Source: Pachyseris speciosa (taxonomy: Eukaryota > Cnidaria > Anthozoa > Scleractinia > Pachyseridae). From it: 64,000 nucleotides of DNA. The notes below the pieces were generated by a model, which worked only from the letters and a program-made list of their open reading frames with translations, ran no database searches and had not been told where the DNA came from. Of the stretch, positions 34,580 through 47,169 are shown piece after piece (the first letter of the stretch is position 1; every line of letters begins with the position of its first letter). The stretch spans positions 401,001-465,000 of the forward strand of contig JAEMWC010000034.1 in NCBI GenBank assembly GCA_016490735.1. The letters run 5' to 3'. The position numbers and the translations under genes are program-made.

Positions 34580-35042
34580 GCGGGAAAAAGAGATGTCTTT
34601 TAGCGACAAAGGCCGCAAGTCTTTTGAGGGAAGCAGCGAACCTGCTTGCAGGAGATAGAGAGTCCGAAGGGAATCAAGGCACGGCTTCTTCAACAAGTTC
34701 GGGAAGATCTTCGATTGTTAATGAAACGGTGGCAACCACTGCAGTGCCCGATTCAGCCTATTCAAATCAACATCAATTCCATCAACAGCGTGTGTTGCAG
34801 AATTTCCGATCCCTCTTTGCTGGCGTCAGGGATAACTTGTCTGATTTAGTTGGTACTGCTTGCTGGTCTTTGTCCGCCAAGCACAGGAAGTCGTGCGTCC
34901 AGGTTTCGCGCACTCGATAGTACCCACTCGATCGACTTCGTTTAGCTGAAGCAAACGAGTTTGTCTGTGATCTCTTGGCGGAATACGAGGAAACAGGACT
35001 AGTCGATCTATAGCCAGCAAAGAGGGATCGGAAATTCTGCAA
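34580..35042 (+). pseudogene. rearranged fragment of a HECT-family (G2E3-like) N-terminus
   Basis: On + from about 34580 the translation gives KAASLLREAANLLAGDRESE and, after a Ser/Thr-rich linker, RVLQNFRSLFAG. On - from 35042 the translation starts again at QNFRSLFAGYRS and continues through SAKRSRSSGYYRVRETWTHD, FLCLADKDQQAVP. The two halves are what I expect as one continuous N-terminus in G2E3-like HECT proteins, so the second half has been inverted, leaving QNFRSLFAG copies at both breakpoints (near 34796-34822 and 35012-35040). No HECT domain follows. It is a dead remnant of a HECT gene different from the one at 21735-26441. Confidence 0.6.
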
Positions 35043-35049
35043 AATGAAA

Positions 35050-36648
35050 ACGACATCATGGAGGCAATCTCCTCTGCGCGCGTATCAAAGGTGAGCACAC
35101 CCAATTCGTCATACGGTACACGTTGCAGGACTTCTCCGGAAATAGCGCCGAACAACCCGTAACAACCGGCACTATCATTGTACACAAAATTTCTGCCTAT
35201 GGAAATAAGACCATTACAGCTGAAAATGTAGAGATCAAACCATTAAAGTGTTAATCTGTTAAGTATTATTGCGATTGTGACAAATAAAAGGTTCATAAAG
35301 GTTTATTAAAAATAAAATAAATAGAAATGTTTCAATTTAGACTGACCTACAGGTAGCTTAGCTAATTGTGACAGAGATAACCCCACGCACTTTCACTCCC
35401 TTATTCCTAGTGGCACCCTGGCGGTCATTTTCACAGAATTAAGCCAGTTTTGTTCGTTTTTCCGACCTGACTCACCCCATGCAATCGCGAGTTCCCCCAT
35501 AATTGGATTCGTATCGCCCGATCGGCATATTTAAACAGTCTCATAGAGTTTTGGATAAAACCAGGATATTCCTGGTTTTCACATGACGTCATAAAAAACT
35601 AAAATTCAAAATTAAACAGACTTTTGCATTTTTAGTTTCATCACGTAAAAGACGTTTTAGAAATGTATCTGCTGTTTTCAGCTCGGTAGCCTGCTTTGTT
35701 TTGAAAATAGAGCAATTTGAATTTTAGATTTTATTGCAGTGTGTGACATAAACATGTCTGCTCACAAGCATGTCACGTACATGAAAACATCGATTCCCAG
35801 TGTGTTTTTTTTATGTCTGAAAAGCCATCATGACAAGAGAAGCGTCTATGTGAATGTTTGCAAGCTCAAAACAGAGAAGAAAACCTTTGAGATACGAAAA
35901 GTAAATTCGAGATGTTTTCACTCGTTTCCTGCCGCCATATTTGTGCCCCTCAGAGGGACACTAATATGGCGTGTCCATACTAAACTCTATAATTTTGAGT
36001 GGTAGATTTTGCCGAATAACTCGAGCACGGGATACCGCACAGCCCTGAGACTTTAGCATGTTGTTTATTTATTACTATTCTACAATATCTCAATTTCTTG
36101 ACTTTATCTATCGAATGGTTAATGATTTTATTTTTTTACTTGCGTGACTGAAAACCAAGAATAGAACTATTTCGGTTCTAAAGAAAATGTGGCAATTTCT
36201 TAATCCTACCCAATTAATCACGAAGGAAGTGCGTCACTTGCGGAATGCGGAATGTAAGAAGGAAATAAGTTACTCTTGAAAATTACCACAGTCGGCAGTA
36301 TTCTCAGCCTGTTTATCTTAGTTTAATTTTTGTTGACTTTCCTTTTCATTCTTGCTTTTTTGAAATAGCGAGAGATTTTACGACTGAGTTTAGTCATGGG
36401 TCTTGATTGTCATATCATATAAATAAAGCTATTAAGTACCTTTAATCAGCGAATAGAGGTCGGAAAGGTCAGACAATGTCGTGGTTTGGGCGTAAAATAA
36501 AATTTATCCCTTGGTTTCCTGTCTTCACGATTCTCATAGAAAAGGAATTAGTAATGAAAAAATGTTTATTTATAACAACGAAACAAAGGCCACTCGGGTA
36601 GTTAGGCTTCACGGTGCAGTGGCTTGACTTAGTACTGTGATCGAAAAT
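35050..36648. other. intergenic DNA upstream of the receptor-like gene
   Basis: No recognised gene. The open frames at 35739-36005 and on the minus strand at 34826-35185 lack familiar motifs. The last few hundred bases must hold the promoter of the gene at 36649, but I cannot point to a TATA box with confidence. Confidence 0.4.
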
Positions 36649-39600
36649 ATGGCCCGGGAATATTTTTATACTATCAGTTATTGGAGTCTGATATTTATAG
36701 TTCATATTACGAAAGTGGATGGATCATCGACTAAACTTTTAAGCGTGACACGTTCAAGGAACAATGGGGACTCTTTTGTGGTGCATTCACGGAACAGTTC
36801 AGTTAGTGATGAGAAAATCTGTGAGGAGTATGGCGGTCATCTTTTTGGTGAAGCAAGTGGAAAAAGAAGACCTGCTAAGTGTTCGTGTTATTGTGGTAAG
36901 ACAAAAAACCCTACTCTTTACAGCAGCAAGATGGGACAGCAGAGTTGTTTTAGAGATTTGGAGGTGATGAAGGACTCAGATGGAGGTTGGAAAAATATGT
37001 TTGTTGCTTTTACATATCTGATCTTTAATTTCACAGTCTTATCAAACACAAAACCATTCAAGGCAATATCTGTAACATAGAAAACGTTGGTACCTATCGT
37101 TTTAAGCTTTTGTTTGAACACAGCTCGTCCCCTGCCTTTAGTCACAGCTTGTTTTAAACAAATGTACAAACTGCACACAGTAAAGCTTGAGTGCGGTGGT
37201 GCATCTAAACGACTCCTTTCTTCGAGTTACCGTGTTTGCGGGCGTGGTTCCTTGCATAAAGATTATATCGCCCAGTTCCAAGCGTATGTGCCAAAACAAA
37301 GTTGATAGAGCTATCCGCTGGTTCAAAATTCTAAGCATTTTTCCTCATACTGATAAATCATATCACACTGATAAATCATACTGATAAATCGCAAACCATT
37401 TCGCAGCGCCGGAACATCTGACTGACCTTTAGAAAACTCTTAGCGGCTTCCTGTTCCTTAAACAATTATTTTCACGGTCTCAATTACCCGGTGAAAGAAT
37501 CACGTAAACAAAGGTGTCCTTTCGAAGGACAATGCGGCTTTCTCTTGCTCTAAATGCCCGCTACAGCGTCCTTCCTGTTTTAAAACATTTGTTAATTGGC
37601 GGTCCTGCACTGCAACTTCCTGCGTCCTTGTTCAGATTCCTCTTGGAATAATTACAGACTACAGCCAACTTTACAAAAACGGCCATTACAAAGACGACTG
37701 AACTCCATTAGTGGCTTGGTCAGAGTCGACCTGTTTCCGAGAGTGTCGCTTTACTAGGTAAAGGATACGTCTTTGGCAAAATTTTGACTTAAGGGCGCTC
37801 GCTAGCAAGGCGGCCTGATACGCGGAATACACGTTTGCGCAATTGATGCATGATAAGATATCTGATAAATACTATTCGAAATAGACCGAGACTACTGCAA
37901 CACAAATAATCTTAAACTATTGTAGACTCATTAACGCTTACTGAATACTTCGAAATTTTATGTTATAGGGTCTCCATTTATGACTCAAAATAGGTAGCTG
38001 AGAAAACGAAGACCGAGTTTGGGGTCTTCGTATTCGTGTTTTTGGGGTCTTAGATATTCGATCTTCGTTTTCGGGGTCTTCGTTTTCTCAACTACCGTCA
38101 AAATATCGATTATTATTACGATATATAAATCGAAAAAATTTCATCGTAAGCTACTAAATAAAACAACAAATTGTGCCATTTAGTGCATCACTAGGGAAAA
38201 TAACCGAAATATACGGGAAAATAATGAGTCACTACTCACACCGTGTACTTTTTGACCCTGAGTTCTGACACAAGAGTACACGCTGCCAAGTTTGTAAACT
38301 TGGAGTACAGCCTGACATCCCGGGGGGAGGGGGGGTTACTCCCCGAAAAATTGGGTGGGGTTGTGCGGCCCGCTTCCTGAAACCCTTACCTTATTTCAGA
38401 CCAAAATCTGTGATTTTCCTTACCCTATTTCAGACCTGGCCAAAAATTTGATACCCTATTTCAGGCCTATTTCACGTACACAGTTAACGTAAACATAATT
38501 AAAAGACAAAAAAAAAGGGCTTTTGTTGATGGTATTATCATCTAAAGATGACGAAGTAGTTTCTTCTAAAAAAAACATACCAAATTCAAGACAAGAGTGC
38601 ACAAATCATACCCTATTTCAGACCAAAATGGTCAAAATTGATGCCCTTTTTCAGACCAAAACGGCTGCTACCCTTTGGGGCCGCACATACCTATATAGCG
38701 CATATAAGGCAGTCCACCCCCCCTCCCTCCCCGGGCCCTCCCTCCCCGGGCCTTAATGCGAGCTGACTAAAAATAGACGTTAGATGACAAGAGTAGAGAG
38801 ACGAGAGAAAATGGGGAAATTTGCGGAAATGGCGGCTCTATAACATTAGCTTTACTCTTTTTGACAGATACTTGCGACTTTTACACCACCAATGCCCAAC
38901 AGCTGGAGGTCTTTGATCTTCATGCCAGCGGAAAAGCCAGAATGAAACCGGACGGCATCTGTGAACAATTTCAGACTTCGGGATGGAAATTCTATTTTAA
39001 TACATCTTGGATTTTCTCGTCATCTGACACGTTCTCTGTTATTTCTGGAGGAAACGGAAATGGATCAGAACTGGAAAAGAGGCTACAAACGTTCTTGACA
39101 GTAAGTACAGTTATCATTATAGATAATGACACAGAGAAGTTTGTTAGTAAAAGTAAAATGGTTTTGCCAGGCTTGCCAGTGCAGATATGTTGTGGAAGCA
39201 TCACGTTGCATTACGTACGTGGAAGAGAACACCTAAAAGCCCTTCAACCACGGAAAGATGGCTCTGTAATGTGTAAACATTGCTGTCAACGACATGGAAG
39301 AAACATCGTACAATTCGTGATGAATGTGATGCTGAGGCAGGTCACAGAGTCTGTAATGATTGGTAAAGTCGAGGACCACCGACTAATTAAGACGAAAAGC
39401 AGTATTTCCGCATCCCGAGAGCTATGGTATCAGTGTAGCGAGGATATAGATCTTTTATTGACACCTGATACGGGGAAATTCCGTGACTCTGTGCATGGAG
39501 CACGCGTTTAAATTTGAATTTTAAGTACGTTGAGCGCGCAGAGTGTTTCGTTTGAAACTTTGTTACACGCGACCAACGGAACATTGCAAGATCAACCGAT

Positions 39601-41731
39601 GAGGTTGAACTAGTTTGTGAATTTAAAAGTGTGTTGAAAGTATTTTAATTCGAATTTTTGTTTCAAGTGCAAAATGAGGAAAATGGAACCAGTTTTTGTC
39701 GGTCTGAAACAGTTCAATTTCCAGCCGGCGCGGTAGTCTGGTCATGGCGGCAGCACTTCCCTGTGGTATTGTTTTTGTTATGTATAAAGTGGCTCACTTT
39801 TTATTTTGAGTCTGGGGCTGACGCATCCTGAAGTGTGACCATTCAAATTAAAGCTACTGAGCAGTGAATCTGTCTTATATGCACAACAAGTTAGTTGCAC
39901 GATTTCAGTTCTGGGAGAAAACCTAAGCCTTGTTTCGAATAAAACTGAACGAACGGGATTGTAATTATATACACATACAACACGCTATTGACCATTATGT
40001 TGTGTAAAGTAACTCAGACATTTGATATCATGGATTAGTAAAATCCTAAAGTGTGACCATTCAAATAAAAACCACTGAGTACCGAGTACTGACTGTGGTG
40101 CTGTTTACCGTATGCTGCAAAAGGCTGTTCTAACTTTCGAGTCTGCAGAGTAAGCGGAGTGTGACCAACGGCGAAAGCTATATTGAACAATAACGGTGCT
40201 GTTTCCAGTTATCAATTAATGCATCGCAAATAGACTTTCTTTAGAATTTGCAGATTTTTCTGAACTCGATCAGTTGCTTCTCTTATCGTTGACATTTTTC
40301 CTGCTTCTCTGCAGTGGGATGGTCATCTTGAGCCATTTTATAAAGGACTCCTCATCAAGGTCATGATTCGCTGTACTTATGGCGGGAAAACCGACGATCG
40401 TTGTCTTATGCTCAAAGCCAAAGGCACGCACATTTGTAAGTATGATTGCCAGCAGCTAAATTAAATAAACTTGGTGTAAGACCTCCACATTTTGTTCCGA
40501 GCCACTGCTGATACATGTCCCTTGGTGTAAGACAATACGGCGTTCCCAGCAGTTCTAAACCTTACTACAGGTACTATAGCTATAACAGCTACTAGAACTA
40601 CTAGGACATGTATGGGCAATGGCCGGGGACATTATGTGGAGGTGTTACACCGAGTACAACCCGAGGTAAACGACAAAGGCACACCCACTGGCATTGGTTG
40701 CTTTAGATCTAAGGCCAATCTCGTGCCCAGAGTCCTCAGGCTCCTTGGACAGCTGTTAGTCGCCAGGAGAGACTCTTGGATAATGGAAAAAATCAAATTT
40801 TTTGATTGGCTGGCCTGTAACGGCTTCCATTGTTTTACCCCAGATTTTCTGGGAAAATGGCGGTCCATTATCCCAGAGTCTCTCCGGGCGTCCACCCGCT
40901 GACCAAACAGCCCGAGGACTCTGGGTTCGAGATTGATCTAAGGCCGATTAATCATATTATGTTTCTTCCCGGGCGTCTTTTATGGTGCGGCACAATCACG
41001 TGTTGGAGTGATCAAAGCTTACATAATATTTTCCCATATCGTTCCCTTTAATATTTCCTTGTGATATTCTCCCCTACTGTCCTTAGAATAAGGCACTGAT
41101 ACTACAGCCTCTTATTACCCGATACATGAAACAACTGATCCACGCGGTAAGATTTCCGCACAGCTCCACACATTTAAATTATGAATTTATTTTGCGACTT
41201 AAATTTGTTTGTGAGGAGAGTAAGAGTAAGTGACTGAGAGTAAATGTTGATATGTAAGTAATTTATAGGACTGTGTGGAAATACTGTTTCACTCAAGCTG
41301 TATCATTCTGACTGCGACCGCAAGAGACATAAAATTTAAGAATAGTCATACCTTGATTAGGTCTCGTGGATGAATCTTGATCCGAAGCTTTCACTTGTTC
41401 CATGGAAAATGCATCGCCATTCAGCGGCGCAGAATTTTTCGAGATGTGAAGAAATGCTTTAGTCTGCTACGTGGAAAGCTTAAGACCTTTGGAACAGTTG
41501 CCTGGTGCGAAATATACCATCAGTCTAAAGCAAAGCGCAAAATTCAAAATGAAAAGTGAAGCCAAACGGCCGACGATGTGAACAAGTCCCAGAGCGTATT
41601 TCTGGCATCTCTATAGACCTTATTCATAAATGGCGGCTGCTTTATTTTTCCTTTGTTATTGTGCAAATTAGCCTACCAAGCCTCATATTAGTGCAGCAAT
41701 TCTTTTTAATTTAGCACATGGTAACGAGGTT

Positions 41732-41762
<31 letters not shown>

Positions 41763-44700
41763 TAATGAATTGGCAGCCATTTATGAATAACGTCTATACC
41801 ATTCCGCTCTGCGTGCACGTGCAAATCGTGTATTTAAAACAAGTTGTTATTGGTCTATTTAACAAAACCTCTTCTTTGTAATGCCCTTCAGCCTTTGAAA
41901 AAAGAATTATGTGTTTCTCAACCTCGTGAAATGTAATCCAGTTGTTAGTTAGTGATTTTTCGGCAACCCGTGAATAATAAATCGCACGTAAGACCTCGCA
42001 GCCGAAACAATAAATCAAAAGTCTTAGAGACTTCAAGCTCTCTTCAACGTTCACGCGTGTTTGTGCCAAAACATTAAAAGAATAAGTATTTTTCTTATAT
42101 TTGGGCTCATCAGTAAATTGTCTTGCCTCACCCACTTACATTTCTGTCTTAATTTTTTTTTCAGATAACGAATTTCGTCGAAATTCGCGGCCAATGAAAA
42201 GAGCAGTTTCCACAACTGTCAACCAAAATAATCAGGTATGAGAATTCTCATATATTTTGAGTAATATATTTCCTCTGTATTTATTTTTCTATTGATCTCT
42301 ACGGCCAAAAGTAATCCACAAAGCTCGAACCCACGAATTGTTTGCACCAAGCATGTTACATACAGCCCACTCTCCCCCACCCCACCCCACCCCCGCTGAA
42401 AAGACAAAATAAGGAAAAACATTTTACTTAGTTTACTATTGATCTCCATAGTCAAGAACAGCAGCTCTACAAGAATCACCAGACTCCGCTCCACCCCCGT
42501 CAGGAAGCCACTCTAAACCAAGCAGCAGGCAGATCGGGATTTACGTGTCCCTTGGCCTCGCTGGTCTAGTCCTTATCGCCGTGATTGTTATAGCTTGTTT
42601 TCTTATTGCAAAATGCCGGGAAAATTGTCGCAAGCGTGTAAGGACAGGTATGGAATCAACAGTTTACTACCGAGAAATACTCTAAGGTGGACACCCTGGA
42701 GACTGGCTCTATGTGTTCACTCGGTCGAGCTATGAAGTGAAGAACGCTCATTTTATAGGTAGCCGAACCCATACAATCATTGCAGTGCACGAGATGGGAA
42801 GGTTTGGTGGGACTGATTGGCTGTATTTGTTCTTAACACATTTTGACGTCCTCCGTTCGTTATCAGAGTACAGTACACACTCACTGACAAATGGAATCTA
42901 TTTGTTTTATACATTGCTTTTTTATTTACTTTCACGTCATCCGTGCGTCTATACTTTAACCAAAAACTCAACTAGTTCAATCAATACTCGACCATTGCAC
43001 CGTCCATAGCATAGCATAGCATAGCATAGCATAGCATAGCATAGCACAGCATAGCACAGCACAGCACAGCACAGCATAGCATAGCATAGCACAGCACAGC
43101 ACAGCACAGCATAGCATAGCATAGCATACACCTTATACCAAAATGGCGGCCAATTTATTATTCTTTTGTTTGCGTGTTATTTAGCCCTCTTTGCCTCATT
43201 TCCACTTCAAAATTCTTTTGTATTTTGTACGTGTTGACGAGGCAAAGAGGGCTAATTACCATGCAAACAAAAGAATAATAAATTGGCCGCCATTTTGGAA
43301 TAAGGTGTATAGCATAGCATAGCTAGCATAGTATAGCATAGCATAGCATAGCATAGCATAGCATGTCATAGCATACATATCATATCATAGCAGCATAGCG
43401 TAGTATGGCATAACATAGCACAGAATAGCATAGCATAGTCCATAAAACCTGTTCCAAAATAAACAGGAGTCTAAACCAACACGCAAACAAACCGTTGCAC
43501 CTTATTATATTTCAGTATCTCGCAATCATCTTACAGTAGAAAGTTCGCAGTCTGGGTCAGAGGCGTGTCCCGCTTTACATGACTACGAGTATGTTCACTA
43601 TCCCTGCCTTGTTGATGGAGGACGCACACCCACTGCCGCACCCATAGGTATGTCAATTTTGCCCATAGGCGAGTTCATATAATACCCCTGTCACGCCATA
43701 GGTGTGTTACGCAAGCCCCTATCACACTCACGTCAGCTGTATAACAACCCCTCCATACCAACAATAAAGTCACACAGCCACCCTGTGCTTCCAATGCCGT
43801 AGGTACAAATATTCTGGTGCCACAATACAGTAACGCCTGTCACTGGTGTTCGCACGTTGCACAGCATATTTTAACTCTAATTAGTGAATCACACATTTAA
43901 AATTGGCCATGTTCTAAACGAGTGAGGGCCTGGGAATGAGTTTTAAAATTTATCGATTGGAAAAAAATGATGACACTGCATGAAAGAGCATCTCAAAAAT
44001 GGTTACCTTGCCAACTTTGACGCTGTTCAGTTGAATTGGAGCTGAAACAAAAGCTTTTGAAAATTGTGAAAAGTAGAGACTGTATGGTTTGGAGGGACAC
44101 ACTTTCCGAAATAGAGACATTTGTATGGGGTTTTTTTTAAGATCTAAATGCATGTCAACTGGCGACTTTTCGACCAAATATAGTCAAACTTGCTGAAAGT
44201 ACTTATTTTGAGATACCCTTTCATATGAGAATCGACTTAGTAATGAAGTTTGGATTCGTTCCCAGGCCCTTACTCGTTTATCACACTGACAACAAACAAA
44301 CCATGGATGCTTGAGATGCTTCACCAGTTATTCGTTATCAGAGATTTCGTAGCCTGTGGAAGCATCACAGTCAGATTGAGTTCACTTAACCTTCCTCACA
44401 ACGAACACGATCGATGTAACTCAACCGTATCATTTGGAACATAGCCAACTGGAAATTGAAAAGCCGGGTTCTTGAAAAAACATGACTGTAGTATCCATCA
44501 AGTTGTATTTCTAGGGTACTTTTTCATCATTCGTCACTATGTTGCATTACCAAATACGGAAAATTAAGCTTTTGAATTCAGCTTGACCTTTGAATATTGT
44601 TAATGACGATTTCACTTCTATCTTTTGTTAATTCTCACCATGTATTCAAACTTGCCTTTACAGTACATCGTCTGACATCTAACTGTAAAAGTATCAGGTG

Positions 44701-45917
44701 GTTGGTATATATTAGAGTTACGAGGTATAATATATTTCAGGTATCAAGTACGAAAGAGGTCAGGACAACAAACTTATCATCTGGTCGCCAGGGCACGGAG
44801 CCGCAACCACACCAGGCAACCAAGCAGGGAACGCCACAGCACCGCGCCTCCCTTACCAACGACTTCTTACGCGGACATCATCGTCATCTCCTGACTGCCG
44901 CAAAAATGTCATACCGACCAGCACGCCTGCTATGGAGGAAGTATTCCCTTATCAAAAGCTGGTGAGATCGGTGCCCTCCCTGGCGTTCAGTGCTAAAGAG
45001 GAGACGACAGCAGGTGCTCGCAAAGAAGACGATTCCGATGAAGCGCAGCAGAAACCATACCAGTCCCTGTCACTACAGAGGAATCCGCTGGTAAGAAAGC
45101 GCGCAGTAGTATCTACAGATGTATACGACAAATTAGCACGACAAACCTAAATTCTAAGTCAAGCCTTGTTCAACTGCCCGTGCAATACGTGTTGAACAAA
45201 CTGAAATTATGAATTAGAAACTACCATACGAAATATGTGGTGTATATTAAACCTACAAGTCGTCGCTCGTGAAAGGTAAAATGTTGTGGGATTTTGAAAC
45301 TAACTTTTAATCCATATTTAAATCGTAAGCCGACACCGTGTTGAATGATAAGAACTGTAGACGATGTCCGGCATTCGGCACACTTTATGGACGCTGGATT
45401 AGATAGTAGTAAGCAAAAATCGTTGCGTCTAGGTCGTTTTTCACTAAAACACGCATAAGCCTTAAAGAAACAATAACATGTAACTCCCACATAATTTCTT
45501 TTACAGTCTTCCCCCAGGGAGTGTGATGCGGGATACACGAGAATGGAAGGAGTTGCCCGCCCAGAGAGTACTGCTGAGTATGACTATGCCGACCCTATAG
45601 AACTAAACAAACTCTTTCGACTCTCGTGCAGTAAATCACAGCAGGCGACTATGGAAATATCTATCGGAGACCTTGGCGACGTGGCTTCAAATCATGATCA
45701 ACAACAACAACAACAACAGTGTGTTGGGGTGCAGACATCTGCATGTTCAAGCGACTGGGGTTATGAAAATGTTGGGGACGTTGACTTGGGAGAAAATGTG
45801 TCTACAGCGATTAGAAACGACAATAAATTAAAAGCCGAGGGTTTATTTTCAAGGACTTCCTACGAGGAGTTGTCGACAAAACGTCCGACTGTTTTGACTG
45901 GAGATTGCTATTATTAA
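36649..45917 (+). CDS. type I membrane protein with tyrosine-rich cytoplasmic tail, complete
   Basis: Eight exons join in frame: 36649-36895, 38868-39100, 40315-40435, 42165-42235, 42452-42647, 43516-43647, 44741-45090 and 45507-45917, 586 aa. All introns are GT-AG and phases agree. Residues 1-25 look like a signal peptide. The ectodomain has SVTRSRNNGD then cysteine-dense AKCSCYC, and a second part TCDFYTTN...WDGHLEPFYKG...IRCTYGG that I cannot assign to a known domain. A single span (GIYVSLGLAGLVLIAVIVIA, about 253-276) is followed by basic KCRENCRKRVR. The 300-residue tail has many tyrosine motifs: HDYEYVHYP, FPYQKL, KPYQSL, EYDYADP, GYENV (Grb2 SH2-like YxN) and TSYEEL, plus a Q6 run from CAA repeats. 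It is probably a cnidarian-restricted surface receptor; function unknown. Confidence 0.85.
37993..38096. repeat. inverted repeat GGTAGCTGAGAAAACGAAGA
   Basis: About 100 bp in intron 1 of the receptor-like gene. The ends GGTAGNTGAGAAAACGAAGA are inverted copies and GGGGTCTTCG/TCTTAGAT-type words repeat inside. MITE-like. Confidence 0.55.
38319..38752. mobile_element. MITE-like element with CCCGGGG ends and ACCCTATTTCAGACC repeats
   Basis: The ends CCCGGGGGGAG and CTCCCCGGG are inverted. Inside, CCCTATTTCAGACC(A/T) occurs at least four times. Non-coding, in intron 1 of the receptor-like gene. Confidence 0.55.
39826..40220 (-). repeat. interspersed repeat CCTAAAGTGTGACCATTCAA, minus orientation
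   Basis: Two partial units (39826-39870 and 40040-40220) contain AAGTGTGACCATTCAAAT followed by AAGCTACTGAG or AACCACTGAG. The same repeat lies in the opposite orientation at 57969-58340. In intron 2 of the receptor-like gene. Confidence 0.65.
40720..40930. repeat. MITE-like inverted repeat with CCCAGAGTCCTC ends
   Basis: The inverted ends GCCCAGAGTCCTCAGGC and CCCGAGGACTCTGGG and inner GGAGAGACTCTTGGATAATG / CATTATCCCAGAGTCTCTCC pairs form a long hairpin in intron 3. Confidence 0.6.
41612..41798. mobile_element. hairpin MITE, TATAGACCTTATTCATAAAT ends, TA target
   Basis: The ends are near-perfect inverted copies and are bounded by TA, as for Tc1/mariner-type elements. The long stem includes AATTAGCCTACCAAGCCTC and its complement. 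Intron 3. Confidence 0.7.
43006..43440. repeat. (CATAG/CACAG)n pentanucleotide array split by a MITE
   Basis: More than 20 CATAG or CACAG units at 43006-43126 and a less regular block at 43310-43440. Both lie in intron 5 of the receptor-like gene. An open minus-strand frame of Met-Leu-Cys-Tyr repeats is produced by the array and is not a gene. Confidence 0.9.
43127..43309. mobile_element. hairpin MITE inserted in the pentanucleotide array
   Basis: TACACCTTAT...ATAAGGTGTA ends with a long stem (CCAAAATGGCGGCCAATTTA and complement) and a TA boundary. The CATAG array continues on both sides, so the MITE entered the array. Confidence 0.8.
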
Positions 45918-46629
45918 GTTGTCTGTAGCCTTATTGCACATGTGGAGTAAAACCTGGATCCTGAGGAATATGAGGAGATGGGAAGAGAAGGAGCCTACTG
46001 ATGATGGGAAATTATGGTTCATCTGGTTGCCATGGCTTCACTAAGATTGAAGAAGAAGGACCTGAGTACTTCGTCCTTGAGTGTCTCCAAACAGATGAAG
46101 GTTAGTTTTCTCAACTGTTGTCCGGTTAATTTAAAACACTTCTATCTAGCAGTAATCGAATGAGAAAACGTAGAGTAGCTTAAACACGTTGGCCTTTACA
46201 TCATCCCCAGTGAATAACTGGAGAGTAACTTCCCCGATAGCCTTGGTTAGGCAAGAGACCTAGAGGTCCCACTAAGATGATGGTGTTTGACTATTACAGT
46301 CATGGTGGTACACCGCACCAGCATGTACAAATCACCTCTTGGAAGACTGAGTTGTTATTTGATCAAAAAACGCCTTGTAATCGAGTGGTGTTCTCTCCAA
46401 GGGTTCAGCCAGGTGGGAAGAGAAAAAGAAGATGCATCTGAACTGCATCTACACTTCTTTCACTGACTGTCATTATAAATTGTGTTTTGAAGGTGAAGCG
46501 GCAGATGATCCTTGAATACCACACACTCGGTAGAAGTGTATTATTTGTTTGGGATCTCAAGAGAACGTCATTCCAGCTAAGAAGTTAATACAGGGAACAA
46601 GTTCCTGAGTTTTGAATTTTTATCCATCT
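45918..46629 (+). other. region after the receptor-like gene, with a possible decayed tail exon
   Basis: At about 45955-46105 the translation shows DPEEYEEMGREGAY and, in another frame, KIEEEGPEYFVLECLQTDEG before a GGTTAGT donor-like site. These tyrosine/acidic strings resemble tail exons of this receptor type, but stops interrupt them. It is either 3' UTR or the remnant of another paralogue's exon. Confidence 0.3.
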
Positions 46630-46758
46630 GGGACCGGTTCCTGAAAGGTGAAATAACGCTATTCCAGGGATAAATCTGCCTTATTTTAGGAATACCTTTT
46701 GGAATAAGACAGATTTATCCCTGGAATAGAGTTATTACATCTTTCAGGAACCGGCCCC
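46630..46758. mobile_element. hairpin MITE with CCGGTTCCTGAAAGGTG ends
   Basis: A palindrome with about 55-bp arms (CCGGTTCCTGAAAG, ATTCCAGGGATAAATCTG and complements). Non-coding. Confidence 0.75.
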
Positions 46759-47169
46759 TGGTGCATAGCGAAAGAGGGCGTGGACATAAACCAGATAGCC
46801 AACAGCAAGAAAGCGTCATGGCAGTTCTACAGGCCAGCGGCCTATGCTGGAGTGACTTGCGCCAAACGCCACAAAATTTTCTTTTCCAGTCCAAAGCTCC
46901 GTATCAGTAAACTTTTGTTAAGGTACAGCAAAGGTTAAAGTAGCCTACGCCGCCTGTCCACTTGTTTTACTTTCACAAAAAAGCAGGACGTATGGTGGTG
47001 GTAGACCTTTAACCAGTTTTAATTAAATGAATTCAGGTGTTCCCTGGTCTCCAAGGGCCGTGGAGGGAATCTACTCTAATTTCTTAATCAAGTCTCGTAG
47101 GTTTCTTTCTACGAGAGGAAAACTTGGATTTAAAGAATTGCCATATAGAAAACGGATTGAGGCTTACAG
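46759..47169. other. intergenic DNA, nothing recognised
   Basis: No coding or repeat structure recognised. Confidence 0.4.

Noticed and set aside
42949..43131. Minus-strand Met-Leu-Cys-Tyr repeat protein
   Set aside because: Direct translation of the CATAG/CACAG microsatellite.
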